From: Epiperipatus broadwayi
Taxonomy: Eukaryota > Onychophora > Udeonychophora > Euonychophora > Peripatidae
Length of the DNA: 64,000 nt
Reading direction: 5' to 3'
Assembly (NCBI GenBank): GCA_028023455.1
Contig: JAQFVV010000072.1
Span: 2,624,501-2,688,500 of the forward strand
Shown in pieces: positions 33,661-48,305 of the stretch. A model generated the notes under the pieces. It worked only from the letters and a program-made list of their open reading frames with translations, was not told the origin of the DNA and did not search any database. Every line of letters starts with the position of its first letter. Position 1 is the stretch's first letter. A program made the position numbers and the translations under genes.

Positions 33661-36600
33661 ATAATTATTGATTGATTATACCTGCCTCATTTTCATTCAG
33701 TATTTGTGGCAGTGTATATTTAATTTATAACTCTTTCAAGGGAAATAATATTTTGATTATAAAAATAAAAAAATCAATTTTCCTTCACTAATATTTAATG
33801 AAAAACATATTTTTATCAAATATAATGACAAAGTGCCTAAGTAACAAATTTTTAATTTTGTACAATAGGTAAAATATATTTATTCAATCAATTTTATTTT
33901 AAAATTGTATTAAATGCTAATTCCACTTAACGCAAAATGTTATCATCATAAATCTAAATTATTTTCATTAAAAAAAAATGGAAATTGGGTTATATATTAT
34001 GCAGTTCATGATAAATTATATATAATCAATTAATCCTAAACATAAAGTGAAATTATCACTTAGTTATTTAATTTTCACTCAATATCCTTGTAATTAATTT
34101 CTGGCATATGTAAAATATTAGTTAGCATCATGAACATAAAAAAAGTATTGACAAAGAGTTATAAATTTCATTCAGTTTACAATTTTTTAAAACAAACTTT
34201 AGTCACATATAACAAAAAGATATATTATTAATAAATTTTAAAATATGTACATTAGCTCAAAAATAATTTTTATTTAATTAATCTCTACTTAATATTTTCA
34301 TACTTAAAGAAATTTTAATTTTCCCCAAGCAAATGTGTTATTCTATATTACAGCACTAAGATTCTTGCAGTGGTCTAGCAGATGTATGCTTAGTGCAATG
34401 TAAAAATGTTGAATATTAAATATTATCTTTTCTTAATATTTGATCATAATGAGTGTATAACAATTATAATAATTAAACAAAAGAGAATTAGATATCATTT
34501 AGAATTAAAACAATATCAGCATTAAAAATATTTAATCACTTTCATTGTTAAAACTACAGCAATTAACTATACATTACATTTTTGATCTAATTTTTATTTA
34601 AATATGCTTGCATTAATTTAAAATAATAAAATCACAAACTATTGCTTTAAAACATGCAAGTTTTGTTGGATAGGTAATCACAAACATTAACTTCTTCCAT
34701 GTCCTTTAACTGAAAATATTTCTATTGGCCAGGTGAATTAATGTTCTACACTTTTGATTGGTCAATTACAGAACCAGCAATAAAAATATATTTGTCTTTT
34801 AAAATTATACACATTTTAGTTTAGTTGTATTTTTATATTGGACTATTTCCATCATCTAATATGTGTGTTGAATGTCTTTAGAAAAGTTTAATTTTAGTTA
34901 AATATTCCAAATGCATTCAACTGTTATGTCTAAAAAGCAAATTAATAATTTGTCAGATTATTAAAGTAAATGAAAGTTTTTTTCAAAAATAAATTTCTAT
35001 TTATATTTGATAAAAATAATCTATAGCGGGCAACATAAAGTGTACTTTTCGTAACCTATTACAAAATGTAGCCTATGTCATTGATTTCTTTCTCACTTTA
35101 TTTTCATGTAAAAGTAAATAATTGTTACTAAAATCTGAACTATTCTTCTAAAATAATTATATTTTCACACATATTTTATGAAAATAATGATAAATAATTA
35201 AAAAAATACTCTAAAATATATATTTTTATTTTGAAAATCAAAACAAAAACTTAGACCTGTCAAAATTGTTGACATGCACACACTATTGTAGAGTATGAGA
35301 AACAACCAATCAGTATCTTGGAAGGCAGGCCTTACATCATTGTTTTTCAGTTGTAAAATAATTTTAAAGGGGCAGCTTTATACGGTACATTTTTCTTGAT
35401 AAAATAAGCATAAAAATGGTAAAATAATGTAAAAATTAGCCGTTTGAAAGCAAGTTATGGCTGATTATGATTATGGGCATGGAGTACTGAGGAAAGACTA
35501 ATAATCTTTGATAATAAAATACAAAGTGCACCAGAAGTTTCAAACTATATATATGGGCTATAAATAAGGCTCAAAATGGTGATCATAAATTTAAAAAAAC
35601 AGACTGCTTCAGCTGAAATATTTTTATTACACACTATATTTACCTAAAGATCAGTAATTTTTATCAATAATGTTCTTAGTAAAATATTTATTCATTAATT
35701 ACACTTTTTTTTATTTACAAAGTATTTTAAGAACTGTTTGAGCTCTCTGACTAGACTAAATCTTTATTTGAAAATAAAGTATCTTGACAGAATACCATAC
35801 AATAGCCCTCAAAAATGCTGAGAAATTTTAATTTAGAAAATCATCAAAGGAATTATTGCTTATGAATTCATAAGATGTTTAAAAACCACAAGTGACAAAG
35901 TTGGGCTACGATTCACATACTTTAAGTTACAGAATCTGCCATTCTGTGAGTGCTTTAAACCATGCAATGCTATTAATTTTTATGATCTATACTAATAATT
36001 TCTGGTACATAAAGTCTTTTAATTAATTGTCAAAAACATTTCTAACTTTGGCTAAGGAAAAGATTTATTCTTTCTCTTTACTTATTAACGGTAACTGAAT
36101 ACGCATTTGGCTAGAGAAACCTGATTCATTGCACTTATAAGATGGCTGATATGTTGTGATATTTATAAATAATATGCTAATTATTTAAATTAGTTGTTCA
36201 CATATTCTATTTGTTTGAGAGTTGGATGCAATTCTCTTTTTTATTAATAGCTTGGTTGCTGTTTGCAATAAACCACACTTCCTTCACTTTTTATTTTTTG
36301 TCATCTTGCTCCATGCAAATAATTTTAACGTTTCATTGACTGAAGATGTGGCCAGATTTCTGTAGTCTTTTAAATGACTATTTTGATGAAATTGAATTTA
36401 TCTTTTAGAAGCCTCAGATGTCTTAAAATATTATGATGATTTTTAAAGTCATAGTAAGAATGTATGCAAACTAAACTTTTCATTCATCATCTTTTTTATG
36501 CTTGTGGGTCAGAAACTTTTTAAAGGCATTAAACAATAGGATTATTCAAAAATTATAAATTTAACAGCAATAAAAATCACTTCTATATGCATTTTTTTCA

Positions 36601-37604
36601 AGTGAAAGCATACAGTTTTGATTGTATAACAACCTTCCTCAGAGCTTATGTTTAGAAAAAAAATGATTAAACATAATATAAGCTCTGATAAAGACAAATA
36701 AATAATAAAACTGACAGTTTAAATTTAAAAATAATAGGTAAATTTCATGCATAAAATATTTAATATTGCTGTTATTACTTTTAATTATTATAATATGGTA
36801 CATGCAAAAAACATAAATAAAAATTGGATTATTTTAGTATAATAATTTTATGTAGATTTTTTTATTACTGATCATTGGAATTTCTCTGCATTGTTGAGGT
36901 TTATTTCATAATATACTCCTCTCCCTCCCAAATATTTTAATTTTCATATTTTAATCATGAAAATCATTATTAAATATATATAACTCAGAAGATGACCCTC
37001 GGGTCTTCAAATTAGGCTAAGTTCTGTTTTAATTAATTAAATAATTATATGCAAATTAAACCCTGCCATTATTAATTACATAATTTTCTTTATAGGTATA
37101 TTTCATTGTCTTCATTAAATGAGTTATCACAAAATAGAGTTTCCATGAATTGGAATCTCACAAAGTAAAAATCTTTCATAGCAAACAAATTCCCCAAAAA
37201 TATGTAAGTAATTTACTAATATTATATTAATTTTTGGTATTATCTTATGTATTTGTAAGTCCTGTGTAGTTTTGATGGAGTGATAAAAGTCAACGAGTCC
37301 ACATTGCAAGGCACATGTATCATGACTCAGTTCTATCACATTTTATACTTGTTGCAAACTTCCAAGAAGTAAACTATTCAATTATTTATATATAAGTACA
37401 CATTTACTTTAAGGCATTTCTTATAATTACAATATTTCAAAAACCTTCTAAATTTTTTTAAATGATTATATTTATAATAGAAATTATGAAAAATTTGATA
37501 AAAAAAGTTTATGTAATAAAAAGTTAATAGAAGTTTCTCCAAATGAAATAAACTTTTGATTGATGAAAGTGATTACATTTCATATAATTTTTTAATTTTG
37601 CTGA
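33661..37604. other. 4-kb AT-rich desert with one repeat fragment
   Basis: No gene is visible. At 34840-34930 TTGGACTATTTCCATCATCT and ATATTCCAAATGCATTCAAC match the end of the SINE-like unit of 20331-21113. The minus frame at 37127-37339 has no recognisable domain and an ordinary composition for AT-rich DNA, so I leave it uncalled. Confidence 0.5.
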
Positions 37605-38160
37605 CATAAAATCAGGGCCATTCAGAGGAGGTTACAGGAGAGGCAACTGTTCCAGGCCTGGGGCCTCAACTTGGCAACTCAATATGTTAAAAAAAAGTAT
37701 AGGAGAAGACAAAATGATGCCATGGCTCATAGAATGGCCTTAATTTTAGATAAATTCCCCAAAAAAATATTCCAAGAAAAACTTCCAAGAAGGCATACCA
37801 GGAGTCAAAAATGTGTTTAGGGGTGAGGTGCCAATTTGATGACCCTGCAATTAAAGTGACTACAGTGCTCAGTGACCAGCAGAACTAAGCCTCAGCCCCC
37901 TGTCAGTCACTTCTGTGATAACTGTGTTTTATGATACTAACAGTGCTAGAGTGAATCTATTCTATCCAAGTGCTATCTGGATTTGATCTGCTTGCTTGTT
38001 CCAGTGCCTTATAACTAACTACTCCCAGAATCTTGCTTTCAGTCCTTAAGCAAAAACTCTCATTTCTTCTCTCTCCCCATATTATTTTAAATTTTGACAG
38101 GCCTCTAAAATATTAGTTGCACCAGGCCTCACATTTTCTCTGAAAGGCCCTGCATGAAAT
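37605..38160. mobile_element. hAT-like MITE with 8-bp target duplication
   Basis: The 540-bp element (37613-38152) starts CAGGGCCATTCAGAGG and ends TCTGAAAGGCCCTG, a 15-bp terminal inverted repeat of the CAGGGCC type common in hAT elements, followed inward by GCCTGGGGCCTC on the left and its worn mirror on the right. The flanking 8-mers are CATAAAAT and CATGAAAT, a 7-of-8 match as expected for hAT. It is GC-richer than its surroundings and has no transposase, so it is non-autonomous. Confidence 0.8.
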
Positions 38161-40438
<2,278 letters not shown>

Positions 40439-40503
40439 GTGATTGCTTTTCTGATTCTGGTTTTTTTTCTCATGGTAAATTTAAATCACCAAATTTTTTT
40501 TTT

Positions 40504-41597
40504 GTGGGGAAAAGAGATAATGGAGGTTTTCCTGTTACTTTATATTCTTTAAAGTCTGTGAAATCTAAAAAACTAAATTATCCAGCTGCAGTTTCTAAAG
40601 TCATTCCAGCTCATAATTTACAGAGTGCTTCTTTTATGGATAAAAGATATAATGGAGGTCTTCCTGTTAATGTATCTTCCCTAAAGTCTATTAGTCATAA
40701 AATTCTTAATTATCCAGATATTGCTCCCAAATTTACTCCAGCTTATAGATCACATTCACTTAACTTTCATTCAAATAGTAACTATCGGATGAATCATTCT
40801 GAATACTCTTCTTTATCTTCTAGAAAAGTCATTTTTCTAGAACTAAGAAAATTAATATTTCTGATGGATTTAATAAATCTAATTTTGCTAATGTTTATTC
40901 TAAGTCTGTTAGACATAAAATTCTTAATTATCCAGATATTGCTCCCAAATTCATTCCAGCTTATAGTTCACATTCACTTGACTTTCACTCAAATAGTAAC
41001 TATCGGATAAATCATTCTGGATACTCTTCCTTATCTTCTAATAAAAATGATTTTTCAAGAACTAAAAAAATTAATATATCTGATGGATTTAATAAATCTA
41101 ATTTTGGTAATGTTTATTCTAAGTCTATTAGACATAAAATTCTTAATTATCCAGATTTTGCTCCCAAATTCATTCCAGCTTATAGATCACATTCACTTGA
41201 CTTTCATTCAAATAGTAACTATTGGATAAATCATTCTGGATACTCCTCTTTATCTTCTAGTAAAAATGATTTTTCAAGGACTAATAAAACTAATATATCT
41301 GATGGATTTAATAAATCTAATTTTGCTGATGTTTATTCTAATACTAATATAACTTATAATAGATATTTTCTTTCTAATATGCCAGTAAATCTCAGTTCAA
41401 AAGATATTACAGTATTTCTTGAAAATAATTTACAAACTAGCATAGTTTGTCATAAAGTTAATATGAATAATTCTAAGTCTTCTTGCTTTTATGTTTCTGT
41501 TTCTGCACATAAACATAATGAAATAATATCTCCCAATTTATGGCCTTGCGGTGCTTCCATTTCTTTTTTTTTTATGGATCTCTGGCTAGTTCTCTAA
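40504..41597 (+). pseudogene. LINE D ORF1 with 73-residue tandem repeats and one frameshift
   Basis: The frame starting near 40504 runs to about 40822, then the coding continues one frame over, from 40824 to the TAA at 41595. Three repeats of 219 bp begin at 40693, 40911 and 41130, each encoding HKILNYPDIAPKF-PAY, SLDFHSNSNYR, GYSSLSS and NISDGFNKSNF blocks. The first unit is 218 bp, so a single lost base explains the shift. An older, weaker repeat (NGGFPVTLYSLKS, NGGLPVNVSSLKS) precedes them. The end FYVSVSAHKHNEI...LWPCGASI resembles the conserved C-terminus of CR1/jockey-type ORF1 proteins (a WP-G motif). No zinc knuckle is seen. The true start codon is uncertain. Confidence 0.7.
40693..41348 (+). 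repeat. 219-bp tandem repeat, three units, inside LINE D ORF1
   Basis: Unit starts at 40693, 40911 and 41130 share CATAAAATTCTTAATTATCC. Spacings are 218 and 219 bp, and the third unit decays after about 41340. Confidence 0.9.
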
Positions 41598-41736
41598 GGT
41601 TTTAAGAGAATTTATTTTGTTTTACTATCTATTTTATTTTATTTATTTATTTTTATTTATTTATTTTTTTCTTTATCACTTTTTTTTTTCTCTTTTTGGT
41701 TTTATTTGTGTTGTTTCCATTATCTTTGTGGGTAAC

Positions 41737-44490
41737 ATGGTAGGCCTTTCTTGTTTTTACATGAATGTCAGAGGTATGAGGACTAAATGTGTTCAAATTA
41801 AACAATTTTTTGAAACAGAACATTTTAATCTTATTTTACTTACAGAAACTTGGTTGAATCAACAATTTCCTGATTGTTCTTTTCTTGATGATAGATTCAG
41901 TATTTTGCGAACTGACAGATCTATGGATAATATTTCTCGAGGTGGTGGTACTCTGATTGCTCTTCATAAAGATGTTTTTTATAAAGAACTTTCTTTTTCT
42001 TCTTCTTTTTGTGAATCTACATGGTGTGAAATTACTTTAAATCACAATTTTAAATTTATTTTAGGTAATGTTTATCTCAAACCCACTTTGTCATTGTTGG
42101 AGTTTGATTATTTTTTGACATCACTTGAAGATTTTCTGATTGGCTATGATAATATTATTATTACTGGTGATTTAAATATTCCGGATTTATATCAGGGTAG
42201 AATTGCTACACACTTTTCTGTTTTGTCTTCTAAGGCTTCTAGAATGTTAAAGTTCTGTAAATTTTTAGGACTTAAGCAATATAACCCATTTGTTAATTCC
42301 TCTCATCGTACTTTGGATTATATTTTATGTAATTCAACAGTAGTTAGTAATTTTCAAGTTGTCTCTGTTAATTTTCCTATTGATGCTCATCATCCACCTT
42401 TTGAGTTTTATATTAACGTTTGTCACTCAAAGATTAATTTTTCTAATATTTTAAGAAAGGATTATGGGAAGGGTAATTATTTTGATTTTTGTAGAAACTT
42501 TTCTAAAGTTAATTGGAATTTTTTGTATTCTTTTAATGATGTAAATTATTGCTTGGATGAGTTTTTAAAGATTCTTAATGGTTTTATTGATTTGTATATT
42601 CCCAATAAGCGACCTTTTTATAAGGGTTTTCCTAGTTGGTTTTCATGCGATCTTATTAAAATTATTAAAAGGAAGTCTTATCATCGTAGACTTTATTTTA
42701 AAACACAGAATATCTTTTTTTATAATAATTTTATTAATTTCAGAAGATTGGTGAAGCATGTTTATAAAAGAGATTTGAAGAATTATATTAGAAAAATTGA
42801 GGTTAATATTTCATCTAACCCTAAAGAATTTTGGGATTTCATTAAAAAGTCTGGTTTGGGTAGAAAAAAGGTTCAAGCTACTCATGGTTTCACTTTAAGT
42901 GCAAATGACTTTTCAAAACATTTTGCTGATGTATATTCATCACATGATGCAATATCTTCAAATATTGCATTATTTTGTAATTCTTCAACTGTTCATTGTA
43001 TGATTGACCATATTTCTAAGGATGATGTTGTTATGGCTATTAAGCGACTTAAAATTCATTCTAGTTTGGGAAATGATAATATTCCTTCATTTATTTACAA
43101 AGGGCTAGCTGAATTTATTGCAGTTCCTCTTGCATTTATTTTTAATTTATCACTAAATTCTTGTGTTTTTCCTAATGTGCTTAAGTGTGCCAAAATGGTC
43201 CCAATTTTTAAGAATGGTTCACGTGATTGTCTTAATAACTATAGACCTATTTCTGTTTTACATACTATTGCTAGAATTTTTGAGAGGTGTGTTTATAATA
43301 AAATTATTTTAGATGTTAGTAAACTCATTTCTTCTTCACAGCATGGTTTTATACCTAATAGATCCGTAGAAACTAATTTGTTAACAATTTATGATCATAT
43401 AGCTCATGCAATTGAGGACCAGCAGAGACTTGATGTTGTTTATTTTGATTTATCAAAAGCTTTTGATAAAGTAGACCACAGTATTCTTCTTTGCAAATTA
43501 TATCAAATGGGTTTTTCTACTAAGCTTGTTTATTGGTTTCAATCCTTTCTTCATGGTCGTACTGCATATATTAAATTTAATAATACTAGATCATCTAAGT
43601 TCAAATCTTGTAATTTTGGAGTTCCTCAGGGTAGTATTTTAGCACCTATGCTTTTTAACATTTATATGAATGACCTTAAGGATTGCTTAAAATCTTCTTA
43701 TCTTTTGTGCTATGCAGATGACTGTAAAATCTTTAGAAGAATCACATCTGTGTTTGATTGCACTCTTCTTCAAAAGGATATAGATAATTTTAGTGCTTGG
43801 TGTGATTTAAATAATATGACTGTTAATTTCAGTAAATGTTCCTTAGTCTCGTATTCTAAAAAATCTGAAGTTTTGCATTTTTCTTATTTTATTAATTGTC
43901 ACAAAATTATTTCTGTTGAATCTCAAAAGGATTTGGGAGTTATATTTTCTAGTAATGGATCCTTTCTTCCTCATTTGGAAATGATTATTGGTAAAGCTTT
44001 AAAAATTATAGGTACTATTCTAAGGTTTGGTCATCATTTCAGTGGTGATACAAAATTTAAATTATTTTTATCATTGGTTCTTCCCATCATTGAATATTGT
44101 TCAGTCATTTGGAATCCTAGCTCTAAACAGGGATGTAATTTATTACAATCAGTGTATAATAAGTTTTCTAAATATGTTTCTTTGGAAAATAAAACTGTTG
44201 TTCATCTTTCTTCTAGAAGACAATATAGAGATATTAAATATCTTTATAAACTTGTTAATAAAATAGTTATTTTATCTAATACAATTTCTACTGTTATAAT
44301 TAGATCTCATGTGCATGATACTCGGTCTGCTTCTGTTTGTTACATTAAAACTTGTCATTCCAATGTTCTTAGATTTTCTCCTTTATTTAGACTACCATAT
44401 TTATATAATCAGATTTGTAGTAATAATAATTACTTCAATTTAGATTATAATCAATTTTGTAATGTTATTAAATTTAAATGTCATATTTGA
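41737..44490 (+). CDS. LINE D ORF2: APE endonuclease and reverse transcriptase, uninterrupted
   Basis: The 917-residue frame has no stop or shift. I chose ATG 41737 because the preceding 40 codons are F/Y/I-rich noise from the T-rich spacer. The APE domain (residues 1 to about 225) shows FYMNVRGMRT, LLTETWLN, ITGDLNIPD and DAHHPPF in place of the usual SDH-P. The reverse transcriptase has NDNIPSFIYKG, NYRPISVL, GFIPNRSVETNLL, VYFDLSKAFDKVDH, GVPQGSILAPMLFNIYMND, the catalytic YADD and QKDLGV. A C-terminal helical region follows, with HDTRSA. The order and motifs fit the CR1/L2/jockey group. It performs target-primed reverse transcription in the nucleus. All catalytic residues I can check are present except the altered SDH box, so activity is possible. 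The coding strand is T-rich. Confidence 0.9.
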   Translation: MVGLSCFYMNVRGMRTKCVQIKQFFETEHFNLILLTETWLNQQFPDCSFLDDRFSILRTDRSMDNISRGGGTLIALHKDVFYKELSFSSSFCESTWCEITLNHNFKFILGNVYLKPTLSLLEFDYFLTSLEDFLIGYDNIIITGDLNIPDLYQGRIATHFSVLSSKASRMLKFCKFLGLKQYNPFVNSSHRTLDYILCNSTVVSNFQVVSVNFPIDAHHPPFEFYINVCHSKINFSNILRKDYGKGNYFDFCRNFSKVNWNFLYSFNDVNYCLDEFLKILNGFIDLYIPNKRPFYKGFPSWFSCDLIKIIKRKSYHRRLYFKTQNIFFYNNFINFRRLVKHVYKRDLKNYIRKIEVNISSNPKEFWDFIKKSGLGRKKVQATHGFTLSANDFSKHFADVYSSHDAISSNIALFCNSSTVHCMIDHISKDDVVMAIKRLKIHSSLGNDNIPSFIYKGLAEFIAVPLAFIFNLSLNSCVFPNVLKCAKMVPIFKNGSRDCLNNYRPISVLHTIARIFERCVYNKIILDVSKLISSSQHGFIPNRSVETNLLTIYDHIAHAIEDQQRLDVVYFDLSKAFDKVDHSILLCKLYQMGFSTKLVYWFQSFLHGRTAYIKFNNTRSSKFKSCNFGVPQGSILAPMLFNIYMNDLKDCLKSSYLLCYADDCKIFRRITSVFDCTLLQKDIDNFSAWCDLNNMTVNFSKCSLVSYSKKSEVLHFSYFINCHKIISVESQKDLGVIFSSNGSFLPHLEMIIGKALKIIGTILRFGHHFSGDTKFKLFLSLVLPIIEYCSVIWNPSSKQGCNLLQSVYNKFSKYVSLENKTVVHLSSRRQYRDIKYLYKLVNKIVILSNTISTVIIRSHVHDTRSASVCYIKTCHSNVLRFSPLFRLPYLYNQICSNNNYFNLDYNQFCNVIKFKCHI

Positions 44491-44831
44491 TTGGTTTAAC
44501 TTGATTTTGTTTATATATATATATATATATATATGTTAAATTGTTTTATTATTATTATTATTATTATTATTTTGTTACGTGCTTTATATTTATCCCTTTT
44601 ATTTATTTGTTATTATTAATGTTTTAATAATAATTGTTTATATGCTGATATTTAATTTTACTTTAGATTTTTAAATGTGTTTATTATCTTTTATTGAAAT
44701 GTGGCACATAATTATATTAATAATTTGTCATTTAAACTCATTTATGTATTTATATATTTGTTATGGTGCAATACTGTAATTGGCTTTATGCTGTAGTTTT
44801 GTACGGTAAATAAATGAATTGAATTGAATTG
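44491..44831 (+). other. LINE D 3' UTR with (TA)n, (ATT)n and (GAATT)n tail
   Basis: A (TA)n run lies at 44514-44534 and a short (ATT)n at 44547-44570. AATAAATGAATTGAATTGAA begins near 44809 and passes without a break into the long (ATT)n array. Confidence 0.75.
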
Positions 44832-45048
<217 letters not shown>

Positions 45049-45102
45049 TTCATTTTCACATTGAACTTTTAAATTTTATACTGCAAACCTTAATATGCAT
45101 AC

Positions 45103-45702
45103 TGTTGTTTTTGGTCTTAATTGCAGACTCAAACTAACATAACAAAAAATACAAACACCCACAGTTCAATTAATATGATTTATTAGGATTAAATATAATT
45201 ACATAGCATACATATCAATGAATATTTTGCCATGTATATCCATAAGACCCAACTCACTTCCAGCTGTATGTAACAGCCTGCCTCGTGAGTTTGTCCAATG
45301 ACACTTCTGGCTATATTAGACAGCTTGTCTCAAGTAGGCTCTGGTCTTTAGTAGCTTCCAGTCCTATCATGGACTTTCCTCATTGTGTAGACCAATAGCA
45401 TAATGACTATAGGTGAAGCATTCACTCTTAGCAGAGGTTTCAAAGGAGAATGTGTTTTGTCACTTAGTTCAGACAGACATTCTCTGCTTTATCTTCAAAA
45501 AGGCTGACTAGTTATTGCCAGATCCACAATCTCACTGGAAGCAATGTTTCAGAGAGCATCACTGCCTAATGGCCCATGCTAACCATTGGCTGATTTTTAT
45601 TGATCTGTTTGTTCATTGGTTAATGGCAACAAATGCTTAATCTGATCAGATAAGAAAGAAATCTGGACTAATCCACTTCTGAATGCAAGTTGAGATATGA
45701 CA
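45103..45702 (-). repeat. Gypsy element 3' LTR
   Basis: This LTR is 600 bp. On the plus strand it reads TGTTGTTTTTGGTC at the left end and TTGAGATATGACA at the right end. The shared block CATATCAATGAATATTTTGC (with ACAAATCAATG in the other LTR) supports the pairing. Confidence 0.9.
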
Positions 45703-47717
45703 TCTCTCCCTCTGGCTAAAATTAACCCTTGAGAATGTAGCCAGAGATGTGTTGTATGACATCTTTTAGGCATTGTTGGTTCCTTTGGTTTGCAGCTGGC
45801 TTCAGTTTGGTTTTCATCATCTTTGTCTGATGTACTTATCCCTGGATATTCAGTTTTTTTATTGCTATCTTCAGTTTGTGTATGATTTACTCTCAGTTGG
45901 TTTAGGTGGCAATGATATTGATAATCATCTGCCATTTCTATTACTGTATAAAGTCCCCACTGGAATCCACAAATCGCCACCACTGGAATCCACTTTGTGG
46001 ATCCACTGTACATTCTGCATAGCACCTGAGTGCCCATTTCCCCCCATAGTTTAAAACAGGTTTCAGGGCTGAAAGGTTGGTTAGCAAATGTCTATTGAAT
46101 AGCAGTTCTGCTGGGGTCTTTCCTGTTGCTGTATTTGGTGTGGAATGCTGTGCTAGCAGCATTCTGGGTATGCAGATGTTCCAGCTTCCTGTATCCATCT
46201 TTGGTATCAATTTTTTGTCTATTGTAATAGTCTTTCAGTTTGGCTATTGCTTTCTGGTTGAAATGGTGGCTGTATACCAACTGAATGCTATTAGTGGTAT
46301 AAAGGTTTTTAAATACACTTGCTGTAAATACTACATCATTATCTGACACCATTGATTTAGGTAGGCTCATGGTTATCCTGATAGCCTGTTATTGACTTGC
46401 TGCTAGGATGCAGCTCTTAAATATCAATGATAGCCTAGGTCTTTTTTGAAACAATGGGTACTGCAGATTCTGTATCCAGTACCATTGTAACTAGTGTATC
46501 ATTATTCATAATCCTGTTATTTAAATTCAGACTGATTGTCTTTTATATGATTTATACAGGCAACTTGTTTATTTTTCTTACTATTGCCTATGTTATTTTT
46601 TTGGAATGGGGTCTTGGAATGGGTTTTTACATTCTCATATTGGCTATTTTTCTCATTTTCAGGCAAGCAGCTCTTACATGCCTGAATCACTTGAAAAATA
46701 TACACTCAGTATAGCACTGCATGCATTCAGTATGTGGGTGCATCTGTTCATTGCATCTATAACAATGCTTTATGCACATTGTTGATTAATTATCTGAACT
46801 TGCTGGGTGATTGACTGACTTAGCATTTTGCTCAGGGTTTTTTTGCACATCATAATTCATTTTTTAAATAGTTTTGCCTGACTAGCTATTGATTCTGCTA
46901 GTATTGCTCGGGATAGAGCTGATTCAAAATTTAAATCTGGGATCATTATTAGTTTAAGTCTTAAGTTGTGATCATTTATCCTGTAAATAGTGGTCACAAT
47001 ATGCATCATTCAGGAAATCTTTGAAATTGCACTTTAAAGCCAATGCCCAGATTCACATTGCAAACTCTCTGGCTTTGCTCACTTGCTCTTCGATACAGAA
47101 ATAAATGTCTCTGCTTTAGTGTCAGAGGTTTTGAGGGAAAATAATCTGAGTATTGCTGTTTTGTCAAAATTTAGGTCAGACGGCTTTTCTGATGTAGATT
47201 ATGATTTCAGGATCTCATATGTCTGATGTCCTATTAATATCATTCATGTAGCTAATTTTACTTCAGGCTTCTTGACTTGGTTGCCTGTAGATAAAAAATT
47301 AATAGCTTCTTATAGCTTAACAGCCCTCAGGGTAGGCTGGATCAAAAGCTTCCATGGAGCCAAAAAATTTAGCCATATTATAATTTTTTCTCTATTTGTG
47401 ATGCCAGAAACAATTTCAAGTTACCACCCCTAAGTTAATTTGACAGTTAGAGTTTGTAACTGTCCAAAAATAATAATGACAAAGCTAACAATCCACTAGG
47501 GAGAGCTTGGTTTAAGACTTCAATCGACATGTTATAACGTTTATAGTCTTTTTTTTTTCAAACTGACGAATCTGATTTTTTATTAGGGGAGAATAGTGAC
47601 TTTATTAACCACTGTATTGTAAATATGACAAATGTCTTTAACTGTGCACTTATGCATTTACTCTATTTTGCCAGTCATGAGGAAAAATTAATTTCTTTTG
47701 TCAGACTACACCAATTC
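45703..47717 (-). pseudogene. Gypsy gag-pol remnant: zinc knuckle, protease and integrase, no reverse transcriptase
   Basis: In coding order on the minus strand: a CX2CX4HX4C zinc knuckle near 46740-46780 (CYRCNEQMHPHTEC), a retropepsin-like site near 46470 (MVLDTESAVPIVSK, with E where G is usual), then directly integrase core and C-terminal parts from about 46370 (SMVSDNDVVFTASVFK, HFNQKAIAKLKDYYNR), QHSTPNTATGKTPAELLFN and, near 45950, YHCHLNQLR. Reverse transcriptase and RNase H, normally between protease and integrase, are absent: the junction is near 46380-46430. Several frameshifts separate the pieces. The copy could only move if helped by another element. Confidence 0.85.
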
Positions 47718-48305
47718 TGTTGTGTTTAGTCTGAATTGCAGACCGAAATCAATGGTAACAAAAATAAGAACACCTGAAATTCAATTAACGTGATTTATTA
47801 GGATCAAATATAATTGCATAATATACAAATCAATGAATATTTTGCCATGTATATAATCTCCAATTAATGTAGGGCTGGTAGTACCTGAAAGACTGATTCA
47901 CTTCCACTGTACTTGACAGCCTGCCTCATGAGTTGGTCCAATCTGCCTGCACAAGATAGCTTGCCCCAAGTTGACTCTGGTCTTTAACAGCTTCCAGTGA
48001 TATGATAGACTTGCCTCACTGAGTAGACCAATAGTGTAATGAGTATAAGGGAAATGCTTACTGTGAGCAGAGGTTTCAAAGAACAATTCCATTGCTTAGG
48101 TCAGACAGACTCTGCTTTACCTCCAAAAAGGCTGACTATTTATTGCCAGATCCCTAACCTCACAGGAAGTAATGGCCCATACTAACTATTGGCTGAATTT
48201 TATCTATCTGTTTGCTCATTGCTCAGTGGTAATGAATGCATAATCTGATCAGATAAGGAAGAAATTTGGACTAGTCCACTTCTGAAGGTAAGGTGAGATA
48301 TGACA
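47718..48305 (-). repeat. Gypsy element 5' LTR
   Basis: This LTR is 588 bp and reads TGTTGTGTTTAGTC at its left and GTGAGATATGACA at its right on the plus strand. It differs from the other LTR by many substitutions and small indels. Confidence 0.9.

Larger units (their letters stand above)
40439..44831 (+). mobile_element. LINE D: CR1/L2-like non-LTR retrotransposon flanked by (ATT)n on both sides
   Basis: The 4.4-kb element has a short leader, ORF1 with tandem repeats (40504-41597), a T-rich spacer of 139 bp, an intact ORF2 (41737-44490), a 3' UTR, AATAAA near 44811, and a (GAATT)n tail at 44816-44834. Such a short pentamer tail is known for CR1/L2-type elements. Both ends abut (ATT)n arrays, so the target duplication, if any, is hidden in the microsatellite. 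Confidence 0.9.

Noticed and set aside
45773-46346. Plus-strand frames over the Gypsy element
   Set aside because: The minus strand carries the integrase and zinc-knuckle motifs; the plus frames are antisense shadows.
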